A DNA stretch of 64,000 bases from Afipia sp. (GCA_017308575.1 JAFKEQ010000003.1:682001-746000), one strand, 5' to 3'; counted from the stretch's first letter, positions 9,298 to 17,503 are shown. Program-made: numbers and translations. Notes: generated from the sequence alone by a model not told the origin.

Positions 9298-10224
9298 ATG
9301 ATTGCCATGCTGATCGGCGGAACGGTCGTGCTGTGTATCGGCCTGCTGACGGTTGTTTTTGGAATTCCGATCAAGGAGTTCAGCTTCGGCAATACGATGA
9401 TTATGACCGGAGCGATCGTGTCCTGCACCGGACTGATCCTGATCGGGCTGTATTTCATCGGCAGGGAATTGAAAAATCTGACGCGCAGGCTGGAGGCCGG
9501 CGTGCCGCTGCCGGCTCCGGTCGTGCCCGCGCGCGAGGTCCCTGTGGTTGCTCCTCCCGCGCCGCAGCCGCCCCGCGAAGACCGGCTGTTCGTTCGCGAT
9601 GAACTTCCGGAACGAAGCGAGCCTGTCACTCGCCGCGATCGCGATCAGGACCGCGCGGCTCCTGAAACGGCTCCGGAAGTGGCCGACACCTGGCCTGATC
9701 ATCCGGTCTCCCGAGCCCGCAATCCCATGCCGGCTGAATCCGTCGATGCGCCGGCCGAGCCGCCTGCGGAGCGTCCGGCTCCGGTACGGCGTAACATTAT
9801 GTTCGCGTCGCATCGGCGCGACAGCAAGGATCGCGAACCTTCGCCGCGCCCGGAGGCCACGCCGGACGAGGGGGACCGTCCTTCTCTCGCGGATAGTTTT
9901 CGCCAGACGACGGCTTCGGCCGCCGATCCTTTCGAGAGCGCATGGCCTCAGCCGACCCGGTCGCGGCCTGACTCATCGGCGCCGCCGCGCGGCGACCGCT
10001 TTGCACCTGCCGAGGAAGGCGAGACCGCCGAGCCTGCCCGCGAGCGATTCCAGCCGCCGCGCCGCTCCGACGCATCGTCGGTCACGATCGTGAAATCCGG
10101 CGTGGTCGATTCGATGGCCTATTCGCTGTATTCAGACGGTTCGATCGAGGCTCAGATGCCTGAAGGCATGGTGAGATTTGCCTCGATCGACGAATTGCGC
10201 GCCCATCTGGACGAGCGCAACTGA
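9298..10224 (+). CDS. Conserved hypothetical protein, two N-terminal TM helices and long disordered region
   Basis: 308 aa. Two hydrophobic helices (about 2-24 and 33-55) are followed by about 190 residues rich in Pro, Arg, Glu and Asp with no recognisable fold. A compact C-terminal block (VTIVKSGVVDSMAYSLYSDG... to residue 308) looks like the conserved functional part. GGAG at 9288-9291 places the start at ATG 9298. I know similar proteins only as hypotheticals of Bradyrhizobium-type genomes. The C-terminal domain is probably cytoplasmic; its role is unknown. Confidence 0.65.
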   Translation: MIAMLIGGTVVLCIGLLTVVFGIPIKEFSFGNTMIMTGAIVSCTGLILIGLYFIGRELKNLTRRLEAGVPLPAPVVPAREVPVVAPPAPQPPREDRLFVRDELPERSEPVTRRDRDQDRAAPETAPEVADTWPDHPVSRARNPMPAESVDAPAEPPAERPAPVRRNIMFASHRRDSKDREPSPRPEATPDEGDRPSLADSFRQTTASAADPFESAWPQPTRSRPDSSAPPRGDRFAPAEEGETAEPARERFQPPRRSDASSVTIVKSGVVDSMAYSLYSDGSIEAQMPEGMVRFASIDELRAHLDERN

Positions 10225-10296
10225 TCCAGCGGTAACGGACTGCACACGGCCCCGCGGCGGGCTCAGTTTATCTTGTCGACCGACGGAACTTCTTTC

Positions 10297-10310
10297 ATAC
10301 TTGCAAGTAT
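10297..10310. promoter_or_regulatory. 14-bp perfect palindrome upstream of mucR
   Basis: ATACTTGCAAGTAT is a perfect palindrome 92 bases before the mucR start. Two more inverted repeats follow it: CGCCAAA/TTTGGCG (10317-10323 and 10331-10337) and TCTGC/GCAGA (10342-10346 and 10351-10355). This is the right place for an operator of an autoregulated gene, but binding is inference. Confidence 0.4.
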
Positions 10311-10401
10311 AGATGGCGCCAAAACCTGCGTTTGGCGGATGTCTGCTTTGGCAGATCGGTTTTTGACTGTAATCCCCTTCGCCCTTTGAAAGATGATTGC
10401 G

Positions 10402-10815
10402 ATGAGCGAGAGCACCCCCAAGGGATTCGTTGATCTGACCGCATCGATCGTGTCGGCCTATGTGAGCAACAATGCGACCACGGCATCGGAGATTCCGGCG
10501 CTGATCAGCCAGATTCATGCGGCGCTGGTGCGGGTGTCCGGCGGCAGTCCGGAAACGCCTGCCGAGCCGGCCAAGCCCGCCGTTTCGGTCAAGAAGTCGA
10601 TGACGTCGGACTATCTCGTCTGTCTGGAAGACGGAAAGCGATTCAAGTCGCTGAAGCGACATCTACGCACGCAATACAATATGAGCCCGGAGCAATATCG
10701 CGAGAAGTGGGGCCTTCCGGCCGACTATCCGATGGTTGCGCCGAACTACGCCGTCGCCCGTTCGCAGCTCGCCAAGAAAATGGGCCTCGGACAGCAGCGT
10801 CGCCGCAGGAAATAG
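10402..10815 (+). CDS. mucR: MucR/Ros-family transcriptional regulator with incomplete zinc site
   Basis: 137-aa member of the Ros/MucR family, global regulators of exopolysaccharide, motility and cell cycle genes in Rhizobiales. An N-terminal helical oligomerisation region (1-50) and linker lead into the zinc-finger-like DNA-binding domain (70-125) with [19 protein letters not shown], the family hallmark. Against the Ros CCHH site, the ligand positions here are C74, D77, H87 and Q91/Y92: the second Cys is Asp and the last His is missing. Some MucR homologues are known to fold with fewer or no zinc ligands, so it may still bind DNA. ATG 10402 is taken; 10393 adds three residues. The upstream region is rich in inverted repeats. 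Confidence 0.88.
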   Translation: MSESTPKGFVDLTASIVSAYVSNNATTASEIPALISQIHAALVRVSGGSPETPAEPAKPAVSVKKSMTSDYLVCLEDGKRFKSLKRHLRTQYNMSPEQYREKWGLPADYPMVAPNYAVARSQLAKKMGLGQQRRRRK

Positions 10816-10928
10816 CGGCTGCGGGCCTGCTGACTTTGGAAAATAATCTCGTTGTTTCAGCGGCTTGATCGTCGTGTCACAGGACCTGAAAAATGTACGG
10901 GGATCGCGATCCCCGTAGTTGGCATCTG

Positions 10929-10957
10929 CTCTAGGATATGGGTATATATTCCTAGAG
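10929..10957. promoter_or_regulatory. Inverted repeat overlapping the leader of the DnaA-IV gene
   Basis: CTCTAGGA (10929-10936) and TCCTAGAG (10950-10957) form a perfect 8-bp inverted repeat around an AT-rich 13-base spacer. The right arm lies directly against the ribosome site (GAGAGG), 8 bases before the ATG at 10966. It could be an operator or a -10 region embedded in an operator. Confidence 0.45.
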
Positions 10958-10965
10958 AGGTCCTG

Positions 10966-11340
10966 ATGCTTGAAACCAGATTGCCCGTCGTATGTGTACC
11001 GCCGCCCGATCCTGAGACAATCGATGCGCGCCCGCAAGATGTTTGCCGCCTGGTCACGGCCTGCGTCGCATTCGACTTCGGTCTCGACGCCGACATTCTC
11101 CGGACAACGCTGCGCGGCTCCCGGCGCATTGCCCATGCGCGCCAGATCGCGATGTATCTCGCTCATGTCGGTTTTGGCCTGAGCTTCGAGACCGTCGGGC
11201 AGGCGTTCGGGCGTGACCGCACCACGGCGGCCCATGCCTGCCGTGCGATAGAGGATTGCCGCGATGACATCTGGTTCGACTGCCGGGTCGCGACGCTTGA
11301 ACGTGTTTGCGCGGCAGCCCTCGGGAGGGCCGCCCAATGA
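10966..11340 (+). CDS. Orphan DnaA domain IV-like DNA-binding protein
   Basis: 124-aa protein consisting essentially of the C-terminal helix-turn-helix of DnaA. SRRIAHARQIAMYLAHVGFG (about 50-70) and the signature-like FGRDRTTAAHACRAIED (about 78-95) correspond to DnaA domain IV, which binds DnaA boxes; there is no AAA+ part. It could compete with or modulate DnaA, or regulate genes with DnaA-box-like sites; both are inference. I start at ATG 10966, behind GAGAGG, not at the 38-residue longer reading. Its stop overlaps the DUF6456 start by 4 bases (ATGA), indicating translational coupling. Confidence 0.8.
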   Translation: MLETRLPVVCVPPPDPETIDARPQDVCRLVTACVAFDFGLDADILRTTLRGSRRIAHARQIAMYLAHVGFGLSFETVGQAFGRDRTTAAHACRAIEDCRDDIWFDCRVATLERVCAAALGRAAQ

Positions 11341-11972
11341 AACCCCGCAAAACGCGTCGTATCAAATCGACATCGTCTGCCGTGAGCGCGTCATCGGCAA
11401 CGCCTGCCGTCAATGAGGAGATCGGCGCGTTTCGCGCGCGGCATCTCGATCTGTCGACGCGGGATTTGATGACGGAAAGCGGCATTGCGCAGGTCCTCGT
11501 CAACGACAGCGAGAGTCCGCTCGCATGGCTGGCGCGGCGCAAGGGCCGCGACGGCCGCACCATGATCGGGCCGGATCAATTCATCGCCGGAGAGCGGCTG
11601 CGCGCCGATTTTACCCGTGCGCATCTGACGCCGCGGGTGACGTCGAGCTGGTCTGGCATCGGCCGAACGCGCGGATCGGGCGGAAGCGGCAGTGATATGA
11701 CGGATCTGATCGTTGCGTCACGCCAGCGCGTGCGGCTTGCATTGGAGGCCTGCGGCCCGGAATTTTCCGGATTGTTGCTGGATGTGTGCTGCTTCCTGCG
11801 CGGCCTTGAGGATGTCGAGCGCGCGCGGGGCTGGCCGCCGCGTTCGGCCAAGGTGGTGCTGCAACTCGCACTCGACCGGCTGGCGCGGCATTATGGCTTG
11901 CGGACAGAAGGCCATGACGGACCTGCTGCGATCCGAACCTGGCTCGCCGACGATGCGGCGTTCACGCCGTAA
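11337..11972 (+). CDS. DUF6456 domain protein
   Basis: 211-aa basic soluble protein. The first about 40 residues are low-complexity (Ser/Thr/Arg-rich). The central ESPLAWLARRKGRDGRTMIGP with following QFIAGERLRADF is the DUF6456 core, and the C-terminal half (about 120-211) is helical, ending in a winged-helix-like stretch with LEDVERARGWPPRSAKVVLQ. DUF6456 proteins are restricted to alphaproteobacteria and look like DNA-binding proteins. Translational coupling to the DnaA-IV gene suggests a shared process, perhaps replication or cell cycle control, but this is not shown. Confidence 0.75.
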   Translation: MKPRKTRRIKSTSSAVSASSATPAVNEEIGAFRARHLDLSTRDLMTESGIAQVLVNDSESPLAWLARRKGRDGRTMIGPDQFIAGERLRADFTRAHLTPRVTSSWSGIGRTRGSGGSGSDMTDLIVASRQRVRLALEACGPEFSGLLLDVCCFLRGLEDVERARGWPPRSAKVVLQLALDRLARHYGLRTEGHDGPAAIRTWLADDAAFTP

Positions 11973-11975
11973 GAA

Positions 11976-12401
11976 TCAGGAGGCCGAGGCCAATGTTTCG
12001 CGGGCATCGTTCCTGATCCGCTCCACCATCGCGCGCAGGCCGTTGGAGCGCTGCGGGGTCAGGTGCTCGCGAAACCCGAGCTCGTCGAAAATGGCGATGG
12101 GATCGGTGTCCAGAATATTCCGGGCCGTCCGGCCGGACTGGATGGTCAGCAGGATCGCGATCAGCCCGCGCACGATATGGGCGTCGCTGTCGCCCTTGAA
12201 ATTCAGCACGGGTTCGCTGCCGCTGCGGTCGATCTCGCGCGAGAGCCAGACCTGGCTGGCGCAGCCCTGAACCTTGTTCGCGGCGGAGTGTTCCGCGTCA
12301 GTCATCGCGGGCAGCGTGCGGCCAAGTTCGATGACATAGCGGTAGCGGTCATCCCACTCGTCCAGCAGTTCGAAATTGTCCCGGATATCGTCGATCGTCA
12401 T
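11976..12401 (-). CDS. sufE: SufE family Fe-S cluster assembly sulfur acceptor
   Basis: 141-aa SufE-like protein that takes persulfide sulfur from the cysteine desulfurase SufS and passes it to the SufBCD scaffold. The acceptor cysteine is C47 in KVQGCASQVWL, the expected position, and the alpha/beta fold motifs (DIRDNFELLDEWDDRYRYVI at the N-terminus) are intact. Start at MTIDD (12401); a longer reading adds MRTA. It converges on DUF6456 with a 3-base gap. No other suf genes lie in this window, so it acts with a suf operon elsewhere. Confidence 0.9.
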   Translation of the reverse strand: MTIDDIRDNFELLDEWDDRYRYVIELGRTLPAMTDAEHSAANKVQGCASQVWLSREIDRSGSEPVLNFKGDSDAHIVRGLIAILLTIQSGRTARNILDTDPIAIFDELGFREHLTPQRSNGLRAMVERIRNDARETLASAS

Positions 12402-12474
12402 GGCTGTCCGCAAACTCGTATCAGGTGTTCGACACGAGCCATATATGAGTTCGCGAGGCGTCGATAGCCATACA

Positions 12475-12498
12475 TTTCGGGCCTTGAGAGGCCCGAAA
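12475..12498. terminator. Hairpin between DUF5330 and sufE
   Basis: A perfect 9-bp stem, TTTCGGGCC (12475-12483) with GGCCCGAAA (12490-12498), loop TTGAGA. It lies 18 bases past the DUF5330 stop on the minus strand. The U run expected after the stem is short, so it may be a weak or Rho-assisted terminator. Confidence 0.5.
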
Positions 12499-12515
12499 AA
12501 TGCTGTTCCGAAAAC

Positions 12516-12977
12516 CTATTGAACCGGCAGCGGTGCCGTCGGCGCCTGCCACTCGATATCCATGTCCTCCTGCGTGAGGGTCTGGTGGGTGGTTGCCAGG
12601 CTTTGCGGATCGGTTGGATAGGCATCATAAGGCGTGCCGATCGAGCCGGTATGGTCGGGTGCCTTCTTGGCGGATTTTTCGATGGCTTCAGGCGTCTTGG
12701 TTTCGTTCTTCTCGGCCTTGTCGGTGATGAATTGATAGACCTTCTTCGCGCCGGATTGCGCGCGCGCACCGATCACTGTGGCGGCCTGTCCGCCCACGGT
12801 GCACGCTGCCGGCTGGCGGGTGCAGAACTGGCTCATGTCGGACATCGCGGCGGTCGCAGCCGAAATCGCGTCGGCAGCGCCGATCTGCGGACTCTTGTCT
12901 GAGTCCGGCGTCTTGTCGGTCGGCAGCAGCACGAGCACCAGCCCGAGCCAGAACGCCATGCGAAGCAGGAAGAACAT
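12516..12977 (-). CDS. DUF5330 family protein
   Basis: 153-aa protein with an N-terminal hydrophobic helix (MFFLLRMAFWLGLVLVLLP) acting as signal anchor, then a helical stretch with two cysteines (FCTRQPAACTVGGQAATVIG) characteristic of DUF5330. The last 60 residues are Lys/Glu/Thr- and Pro-rich and look disordered. Expected to be exported to the periplasm and tethered to the inner membrane. GGGGTG in front of ATG 12977 supports this start over a reading 29 residues longer. Function unknown. Confidence 0.75.
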   Translation of the reverse strand: MFFLLRMAFWLGLVLVLLPTDKTPDSDKSPQIGAADAISAATAAMSDMSQFCTRQPAACTVGGQAATVIGARAQSGAKKVYQFITDKAEKNETKTPEAIEKSAKKAPDHTGSIGTPYDAYPTDPQSLATTHQTLTQEDMDIEWQAPTAPLPVQ

Positions 12978-13423
12978 CTCACACCCCGTTAGTCCATTCA
13001 CCGGAACGGCTTCATCCCGCCGAAGCGCTCCGTCTGTTTGCGATTTGAATCTCGCAAGCATCACGTCTTCTACCAGCCGTGATTAAATCTCCGGTTTGAG
13101 CGGTGTTTAAAATTTGACTGGTTTGATTTGGCGTAAATTTTCGATTGATCGGCAGATCATTGTTGTGCATGCCGCGCGCCGCCCGGCTTTCCGGCATGCA
13201 CAATTCCGAAACCATAACGGATCGTTACGGAAAGGTTGCGTTCACCATTCTGGGTGAATGAAACCGCGGAATGCAGGCAAAACCGCGCATCCGGTGGTGC
13301 GATCGGCGTCCGTGGCTGATGCCTTAGCGTTCGCTTAAGTTCGCTCTGACACGATCCGCCAAACGAAAAACGGGGGCGCGGGGCAGTCGATGCGACGACC
13401 GCCGGCCGAGTGGTGAGTACAAC
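12978..13423. other. Intergenic region with AT-rich block and 12-bp inverted repeat
   Basis: This 446-base gap separates divergent DUF5330 and the sensor kinase. It holds an AT-rich stretch (about 13083-13150) and a perfect 12-bp inverted repeat, TTGTGCATGCCG (13163-13174) with CGGCATGCACAA (13192-13203), around a 17-base loop. There is also an imperfect palindrome, CCATAACGGATCGTTACGG (about 13211-13229), and TTCACC/GGTGAA near 13241-13258. I see no credible coding sequence. It may carry the promoters of both flanking genes. Confidence 0.6.
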
Positions 13424-15244
13424 GTGAGACTGTCTGTCATCATACGCGATCATCTGGATTCGCTGCTGCATCCGTCCGCGCGGCACGATCCGATGACAAG
13501 CGCGCGTCACCGTGCCTTCATCGGTCCGCGGCTGCTGGGCGGCCTGGCCGCACTCGCCACTTTGCCGATCTATCTTGCGCTGCGCGGAGCGCCGCAGGAA
13601 ATCGAGGTGATGGTCTTTGCGTGGCTGATCGCGCCGATCCTTCTTTCTTATTATCTTTCGCGCACCGGCAACTATGAGCGCGCGCACATTCTCTCGTCGA
13701 CCGCGCTCGCGGCCGTAGTGACGGCTGTATGTGCTTACACAGGCGGCATCTCGTCGTTCGCGGCGATCTGGCTGGTGGCCGTGCCGCTCGATGCCGCATT
13801 GTCCACCTCGCGCCGTGCCGTGGCGGTTGCTGTTGTTCTGGCGCTAGGCTGCGCGCTCGGCCTTGTGATGATCGAAGCGTTCGGCCTGCTGCCAGTGACA
13901 CGCATTCCTGCCCAGTATGGTTCGCTGTTCGAGGCGCTCGGCATTGCGACAGCGACAATGTACGCCTCCGCGCTTGCATTCAGCGCGGAAGCCCTGTCCC
14001 GGACCAGCCGAAAGCTGCTGGTGGTGGAGGAGGCGCGTTATCGGCTGCTGGCGCATAACATCAGCGACGTGATCTCGCGGCATAGCCGCAACGGCGCGAT
14101 CCAGTTCATTTCGCCTGCGGCTGAAGGTCTGCTGGGAACGCCCGCGGCGCTCCTGCTGGAACATGGCCTGTTCGACCGCGTCCACGTCGCGGACCGGCCA
14201 GCTTATCTTACCGCGCTGTCGGAAGCGGCCCGCAGCGGCGAAGAGCGCAGTGTCGAGTTCCGTATCCGGCGCGACGTGATCCGTGGACACGACCAGCGCG
14301 GATCGTCCGAATTCATCTGGATCGAGATGCGATGCCGATCCATCGAAACTTCAGCATCGGATTCCTCCGGCACCGAGGTCGTGGCGGTGATGCGTGATGT
14401 GACCGAGCGCAAGACCCAGGAGCGGGCGCTTGAGCTTGCGCATATGGAAGCCGAACGTGCAGGCGCGTCCAAGTCGCGTTTCCTCGCTACCATGAGTCAT
14501 GAACTCCGCACGCCGTTGAATGCCATCATCGGCTTCTCGGAAATGATTGTGCACGAGAAGGACATGATGATCGATGCGGCGCGGCGTCAGGAATACGCCA
14601 AGCTGATCAACGAATCCGGGCTGCACCTGTTGTCGGTGGTGAATGGCATCCTCGACATGTCGAAGATGGAGAGCGGCAATTTCGAGATTTCGCCGGAACC
14701 GTTCATGCCCCGCGAATCGCTGGTGAGCTGTTGCAATCTCATGGTGCTGAAGGCGCGCGAGAACGGCATCGAGGTCGTGACGCGTGCTCCGCAGGATCTG
14801 CCGCAGATCACGGGCGATCCGCGCGCGTTCAAGCAGATGATCCTCAATCTCCTGTCCAATGCGATCAAGTTCTCGGAGCAGGGCGGCAAGGTGGTCGTCG
14901 CCGCGTCTGTCGAAGGGCCGCGTCTCGTGGTGCGCGTCACCGACAGCGGCATCGGCATCGGCGCGGAAGACCTGAAGCGCATCGGCGATCCATTTTTCCA
15001 GGCCGGCAAGACCTATCAGCGCCGCCACGAGGGCACCGGCCTCGGCCTGTCCATCGTCAAGAGTCTGGTGGCCATGCATGGCGGCGAAATGCTAGTCGAG
15101 AGCCGGATCGGCGAGGGCACGACGGTGACCGTCGCGCTGCCGATGGTGTTCACGCCTCCGCTGAAGGATGCATCCGACAATGTTGCGCCGCTCGTGCGTT
15201 CGCGCGGCGAATCCCAAGATTATCAGGTGAAGAAAATTGCCTAA
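13424..15244 (+). CDS. Membrane PAS sensor histidine kinase, DivJ/PleC-like
   Basis: 606-aa hybrid-free sensor kinase. Six hydrophobic segments (about 33-55, 62-80, 88-107, 110-125, 132-152, 168-188) form the membrane sensor. A PAS domain (about 205-330, ending VVAVMRDVTERK) follows, then HisKA with phosphoacceptor H359 in FLATMSHELRTPLNAIIGFS, and HATPase_c (about 470-585, with N box LLSNAIKFSEQ and G boxes DSGIGIG and GTGLGLSIVKS). The H-box is of the PleC/DivJ/PdhS type that acts on DivK. DivJ is my best guess from the multi-pass N-terminus. Start is GTG 13424. Confidence 0.85.
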   Translation: MRLSVIIRDHLDSLLHPSARHDPMTSARHRAFIGPRLLGGLAALATLPIYLALRGAPQEIEVMVFAWLIAPILLSYYLSRTGNYERAHILSSTALAAVVTAVCAYTGGISSFAAIWLVAVPLDAALSTSRRAVAVAVVLALGCALGLVMIEAFGLLPVTRIPAQYGSLFEALGIATATMYASALAFSAEALSRTSRKLLVVEEARYRLLAHNISDVISRHSRNGAIQFISPAAEGLLGTPAALLLEHGLFDRVHVADRPAYLTALSEAARSGEERSVEFRIRRDVIRGHDQRGSSEFIWIEMRCRSIETSASDSSGTEVVAVMRDVTERKTQERALELAHMEAERAGASKSRFLATMSHELRTPLNAIIGFSEMIVHEKDMMIDAARRQEYAKLINESGLHLLSVVNGILDMSKMESGNFEISPEPFMPRESLVSCCNLMVLKARENGIEVVTRAPQDLPQITGDPRAFKQMILNLLSNAIKFSEQGGKVVVAASVEGPRLVVRVTDSGIGIGAEDLKRIGDPFFQAGKTYQRRHEGTGLGLSIVKSLVAMHGGEMLVESRIGEGTTVTVALPMVFTPPLKDASDNVAPLVRSRGESQDYQVKKIA

Positions 15245-15869
15245 GCAGATCGACATGGACGATGAAAAGCCCCGCCGCCGCAAGCGTGCCGCCGCCGCCG
15301 CTGCGGTCGAAGCAGAGCCGGAACGCGGTCTGATCATGCGCGTGCTGCTCCACAGCCCGAAGGACACGCTGGCGGCCACGGCGGCGCTGGCGGCCGTCGT
15401 CGCCATCGTGACCAATGCGATGTTCCTGCAGGCCGGCCGGCATCCCTATCCGATGTTCGGTACGGCCTCCGTTTCCGTTTCCCAGATGCCGGCGACAACT
15501 TCCGTGCCGGTTCCGGCGCCGCTGCCGCGCGTCCGCCCGGCGGAGGCCGAGGCCCGTGTTATCGAAAAGCCTGTTGAAGCGCCTGTCGCTCCGAAACCGA
15601 GCGCTGCGCCGCTGCGTCCACCCGCCGCCATCGTGGCCAAGAGCGATCCGGTCGGTGACCTGATCGTGTCCACCCGGCGCATTGCTGCCGTTCAGCGCGC
15701 GCTCACGGAATATGGCTATGGCCAGCTCAAGACCACCGGCGTGATCGGAACCGATACTCAGGCGGCGATTCAGAAGTTCGAGCGCGACCGCAGGTTGCCG
15801 GTCACCGGCCAGCTCTCCGACCGGCTGATCCACGACCTGAGTGTCCTGACTGGCCGCCCGATCGAGTAA
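15237..15869 (+). CDS. Membrane-anchored peptidoglycan-binding domain protein
   Basis: A short basic cytoplasmic N-terminus (KPRRRKRAAAAAA), one TM helix (about residues 42-65), a Pro/Ala/Val-rich periplasmic linker (70-140), and a C-terminal PG_binding_1 domain (about 150-205, AVQRALTEYGYGQLKTTGVI...). It probably tethers the inner membrane to the cell wall near the kinase it is co-transcribed with. A TTG at 15237, overlapping the kinase gene by 8 bases and preceded by AGGTGA, gives 210 aa; ATG 15255 gives 204 aa but lacks a ribosome site, so I favour TTG. Confidence 0.75.
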   Translation: MPKQIDMDDEKPRRRKRAAAAAAVEAEPERGLIMRVLLHSPKDTLAATAALAAVVAIVTNAMFLQAGRHPYPMFGTASVSVSQMPATTSVPVPAPLPRVRPAEAEARVIEKPVEAPVAPKPSAAPLRPPAAIVAKSDPVGDLIVSTRRIAAVQRALTEYGYGQLKTTGVIGTDTQAAIQKFERDRRLPVTGQLSDRLIHDLSVLTGRPIE

Positions 15870-15875
15870 ACCGGC

Positions 15876-16034
15876 TTAGTCGCGCGGCCCATACCACCAG
15901 TGAATGCTCCGGCTCGGGCGATGTCCTTCCTTGTGCGGAGGGAGCGTCAGCCCGCGCCAGAATCCTCTCAGCAAGAAGAGGCAGAGCGCGCCGCTGAGGA
16001 CATAGAGCAGGCATTGGACGATAGCTGCGAACAT
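15876..16034 (-). CDS. Small single-pass membrane protein (52 aa)
   Basis: A 52-residue reading frame with one N-terminal hydrophobic helix (FAAIVQCLLYVLSGALCLFL) followed by a basic tail ending in HWWYGPRD. The frame fills an otherwise empty gap between the PG-binding gene and DUF1491, opposite in strand. The aromatic conserved-looking C-terminus argues for a real gene, but no strong ribosome site precedes the ATG at 16034. Function unknown. Confidence 0.5.
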   Translation of the reverse strand: MFAAIVQCLLYVLSGALCLFLLRGFWRGLTLPPHKEGHRPSRSIHWWYGPRD

Positions 16035-16095
16035 TGAGGCGCTCGATTATGATAACACCTCTTTGTCTCCTTATCCGTGCGACCGGTTCAGCCTG

Positions 16096-16443
16096 ATGTC
16101 CCGCCTGAAATCATCCATATGGGTTGCCGGTTATCTGCGGCGTTGCCAAAGCGCGGGCGTGTTCGGCGCTGTCCGCCGTCGCGGCGCGGAGGAGGCGGGG
16201 GCCGTCTTCGTCAAGGTCGCGCTGATGGACGGCAAGGCCATGCTGTTCGTGCCCGCGCCGCAGACCGTCTATGACGAAAGCCGCCCGGTCGAGCGCGTAT
16301 TCACGCAGTCGCCGCCGCAGGCGGTGGACGAGCCGGTCATCGAGGCGCGGCTGGCGAAGGAAATCAGCTTCGATCCCGATGTCTGGATCGTCGAGATCGA
16401 GGACAGAGAGGGCCGCCACTTCCTCGATCTGGCCAAATCCTGA
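16096..16443 (+). CDS. DUF1491 family protein
   Basis: 115-aa soluble protein of the DUF1491 family, typical of Rhizobiales. Family features: SRLKSSIWVAGYLRRCQSAG at the N-terminus, AVFVKVALMDGKAMLFVPAP in the middle, and DPDVWIVEIEDREGR near the C-terminus. I start at ATG 16096 rather than 16063 because the family begins at MSRLKS. In relatives it commonly sits near the PG-binding protein and DUF2336 as here. No biochemical function is known to me. Confidence 0.82.
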   Translation: MSRLKSSIWVAGYLRRCQSAGVFGAVRRRGAEEAGAVFVKVALMDGKAMLFVPAPQTVYDESRPVERVFTQSPPQAVDEPVIEARLAKEISFDPDVWIVEIEDREGRHFLDLAKS

Positions 16444-16467
16444 AGATCGTAAAAGTCTGCGTGTTGA

Positions 16468-17457
16468 TTATCCGCGTGACGTATTGCGCGGAACGGCCTG
16501 CGTATCTGACGGAGTGGCTGGACGTGGCTGTGCCGCAGCAGGTCGGGCGCGGTGACGTTCGTCATCATAGAGCGCGGGGCGGTACTTCGCGCGGGTCGTG
16601 GCCATCGCGTTGCCGCGCCACGCGGCCAGCATGATCAGCGCGGTGCGCGGTTCGATGGTCTCGTAGAGCCGCGCCAGCCGGTAGACCTTCGTCACCGACT
16701 CGCCAAGCGCAGGATTCAGGAACAGCAGCACGCGCTGATAGGATTCGCCCGGCATGTCGAGCGCCTTGAGCGCGCAGGCCAGCGGCTCGCCGCCAGGTTC
16801 GTTGACGATCTGCTCCGCGACGCGCGACGTCAAAATCAGCGCATCCGCCAGCTCTGCGATGAAGGCTGCTGAATCCGCCGTTACGGCGATTTGTTCCAAA
16901 GCCGCGATCGCGCGGGTAGCGCGACGTGGATCGACGGGCGTGGAGGGTTTGAGCGGCGCGTCCAGCAGGCCGCGCAGGATCTGCGCGCGATGGCTGCTGT
17001 CGGCCGCCAGAAACATATCAATGAGCTTCGCTGCATCGTCCGGCTGCATGGACATGACTGGCGCGGGCGGCGCGATCCCGGGCGCGAGGGTCGGCTCCGG
17101 GTCTGAAACGATCTCGATGTCCGAGGCGGGGTCCAGTTCGAGAGCGGGCTCGGGGCGGCGATAGGAGGACGCCGGCGGACGCTGGCGGCTGAGTTGCAGT
17201 TTCCACGCGATCTCGCGCGGCGTGTCGGGATAGATCGCGAGCCGCGAACGCACCGCCGCGAGCGTCGCGTCATCGACTTCATCGATCAGGCGCGAAGCCA
17301 GTTCGGTGAACTGACGTTCCTCGTCGCGGCTATGGTTGCGGGTCTGGACGTAGAGGTCGGTCAGGACGCGCAGCAAGGTGGGACGAATATCGACGCCCTC
17401 GCGCCGGGAGAGTGTCATCAGTCCGTCGAAACCGTGAAACATCGGAAGTGTGGTCAT
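16468..17457 (-). CDS. DUF2336 domain protein
   Basis: 329-aa soluble protein. The N-terminal part (LMTLSRREGVDIRPTLLRVL and DEERQFTELASRLIDEVDD) and the helical HEAT-like repeats through residue about 300 match DUF2336, an alphaproteobacterial family of helical-repeat proteins. A Pro/Glu-rich linker (about 110-150) splits the helical regions. An exact CtrA consensus site lies 47 bases upstream of the start, so expression is probably cell-cycle controlled. The function of the family is not established. Confidence 0.8.
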   Translation of the reverse strand: MTTLPMFHGFDGLMTLSRREGVDIRPTLLRVLTDLYVQTRNHSRDEERQFTELASRLIDEVDDATLAAVRSRLAIYPDTPREIAWKLQLSRQRPPASSYRRPEPALELDPASDIEIVSDPEPTLAPGIAPPAPVMSMQPDDAAKLIDMFLAADSSHRAQILRGLLDAPLKPSTPVDPRRATRAIAALEQIAVTADSAAFIAELADALILTSRVAEQIVNEPGGEPLACALKALDMPGESYQRVLLFLNPALGESVTKVYRLARLYETIEPRTALIMLAAWRGNAMATTRAKYRPALYDDERHRARPAAAQPRPATPSDTQAVPRNTSRG

Positions 17458-17503
17458 GCCGGGCGCGCAGGTTGAATTCTGGCCTGACGTTAGCGCGGGC
17501 TCT

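Noticed and set aside
15802-16014. 70-residue minus-strand frame
   Set aside because: Overlaps the more credible 52-aa membrane protein in another frame and runs into the PG-binding gene.
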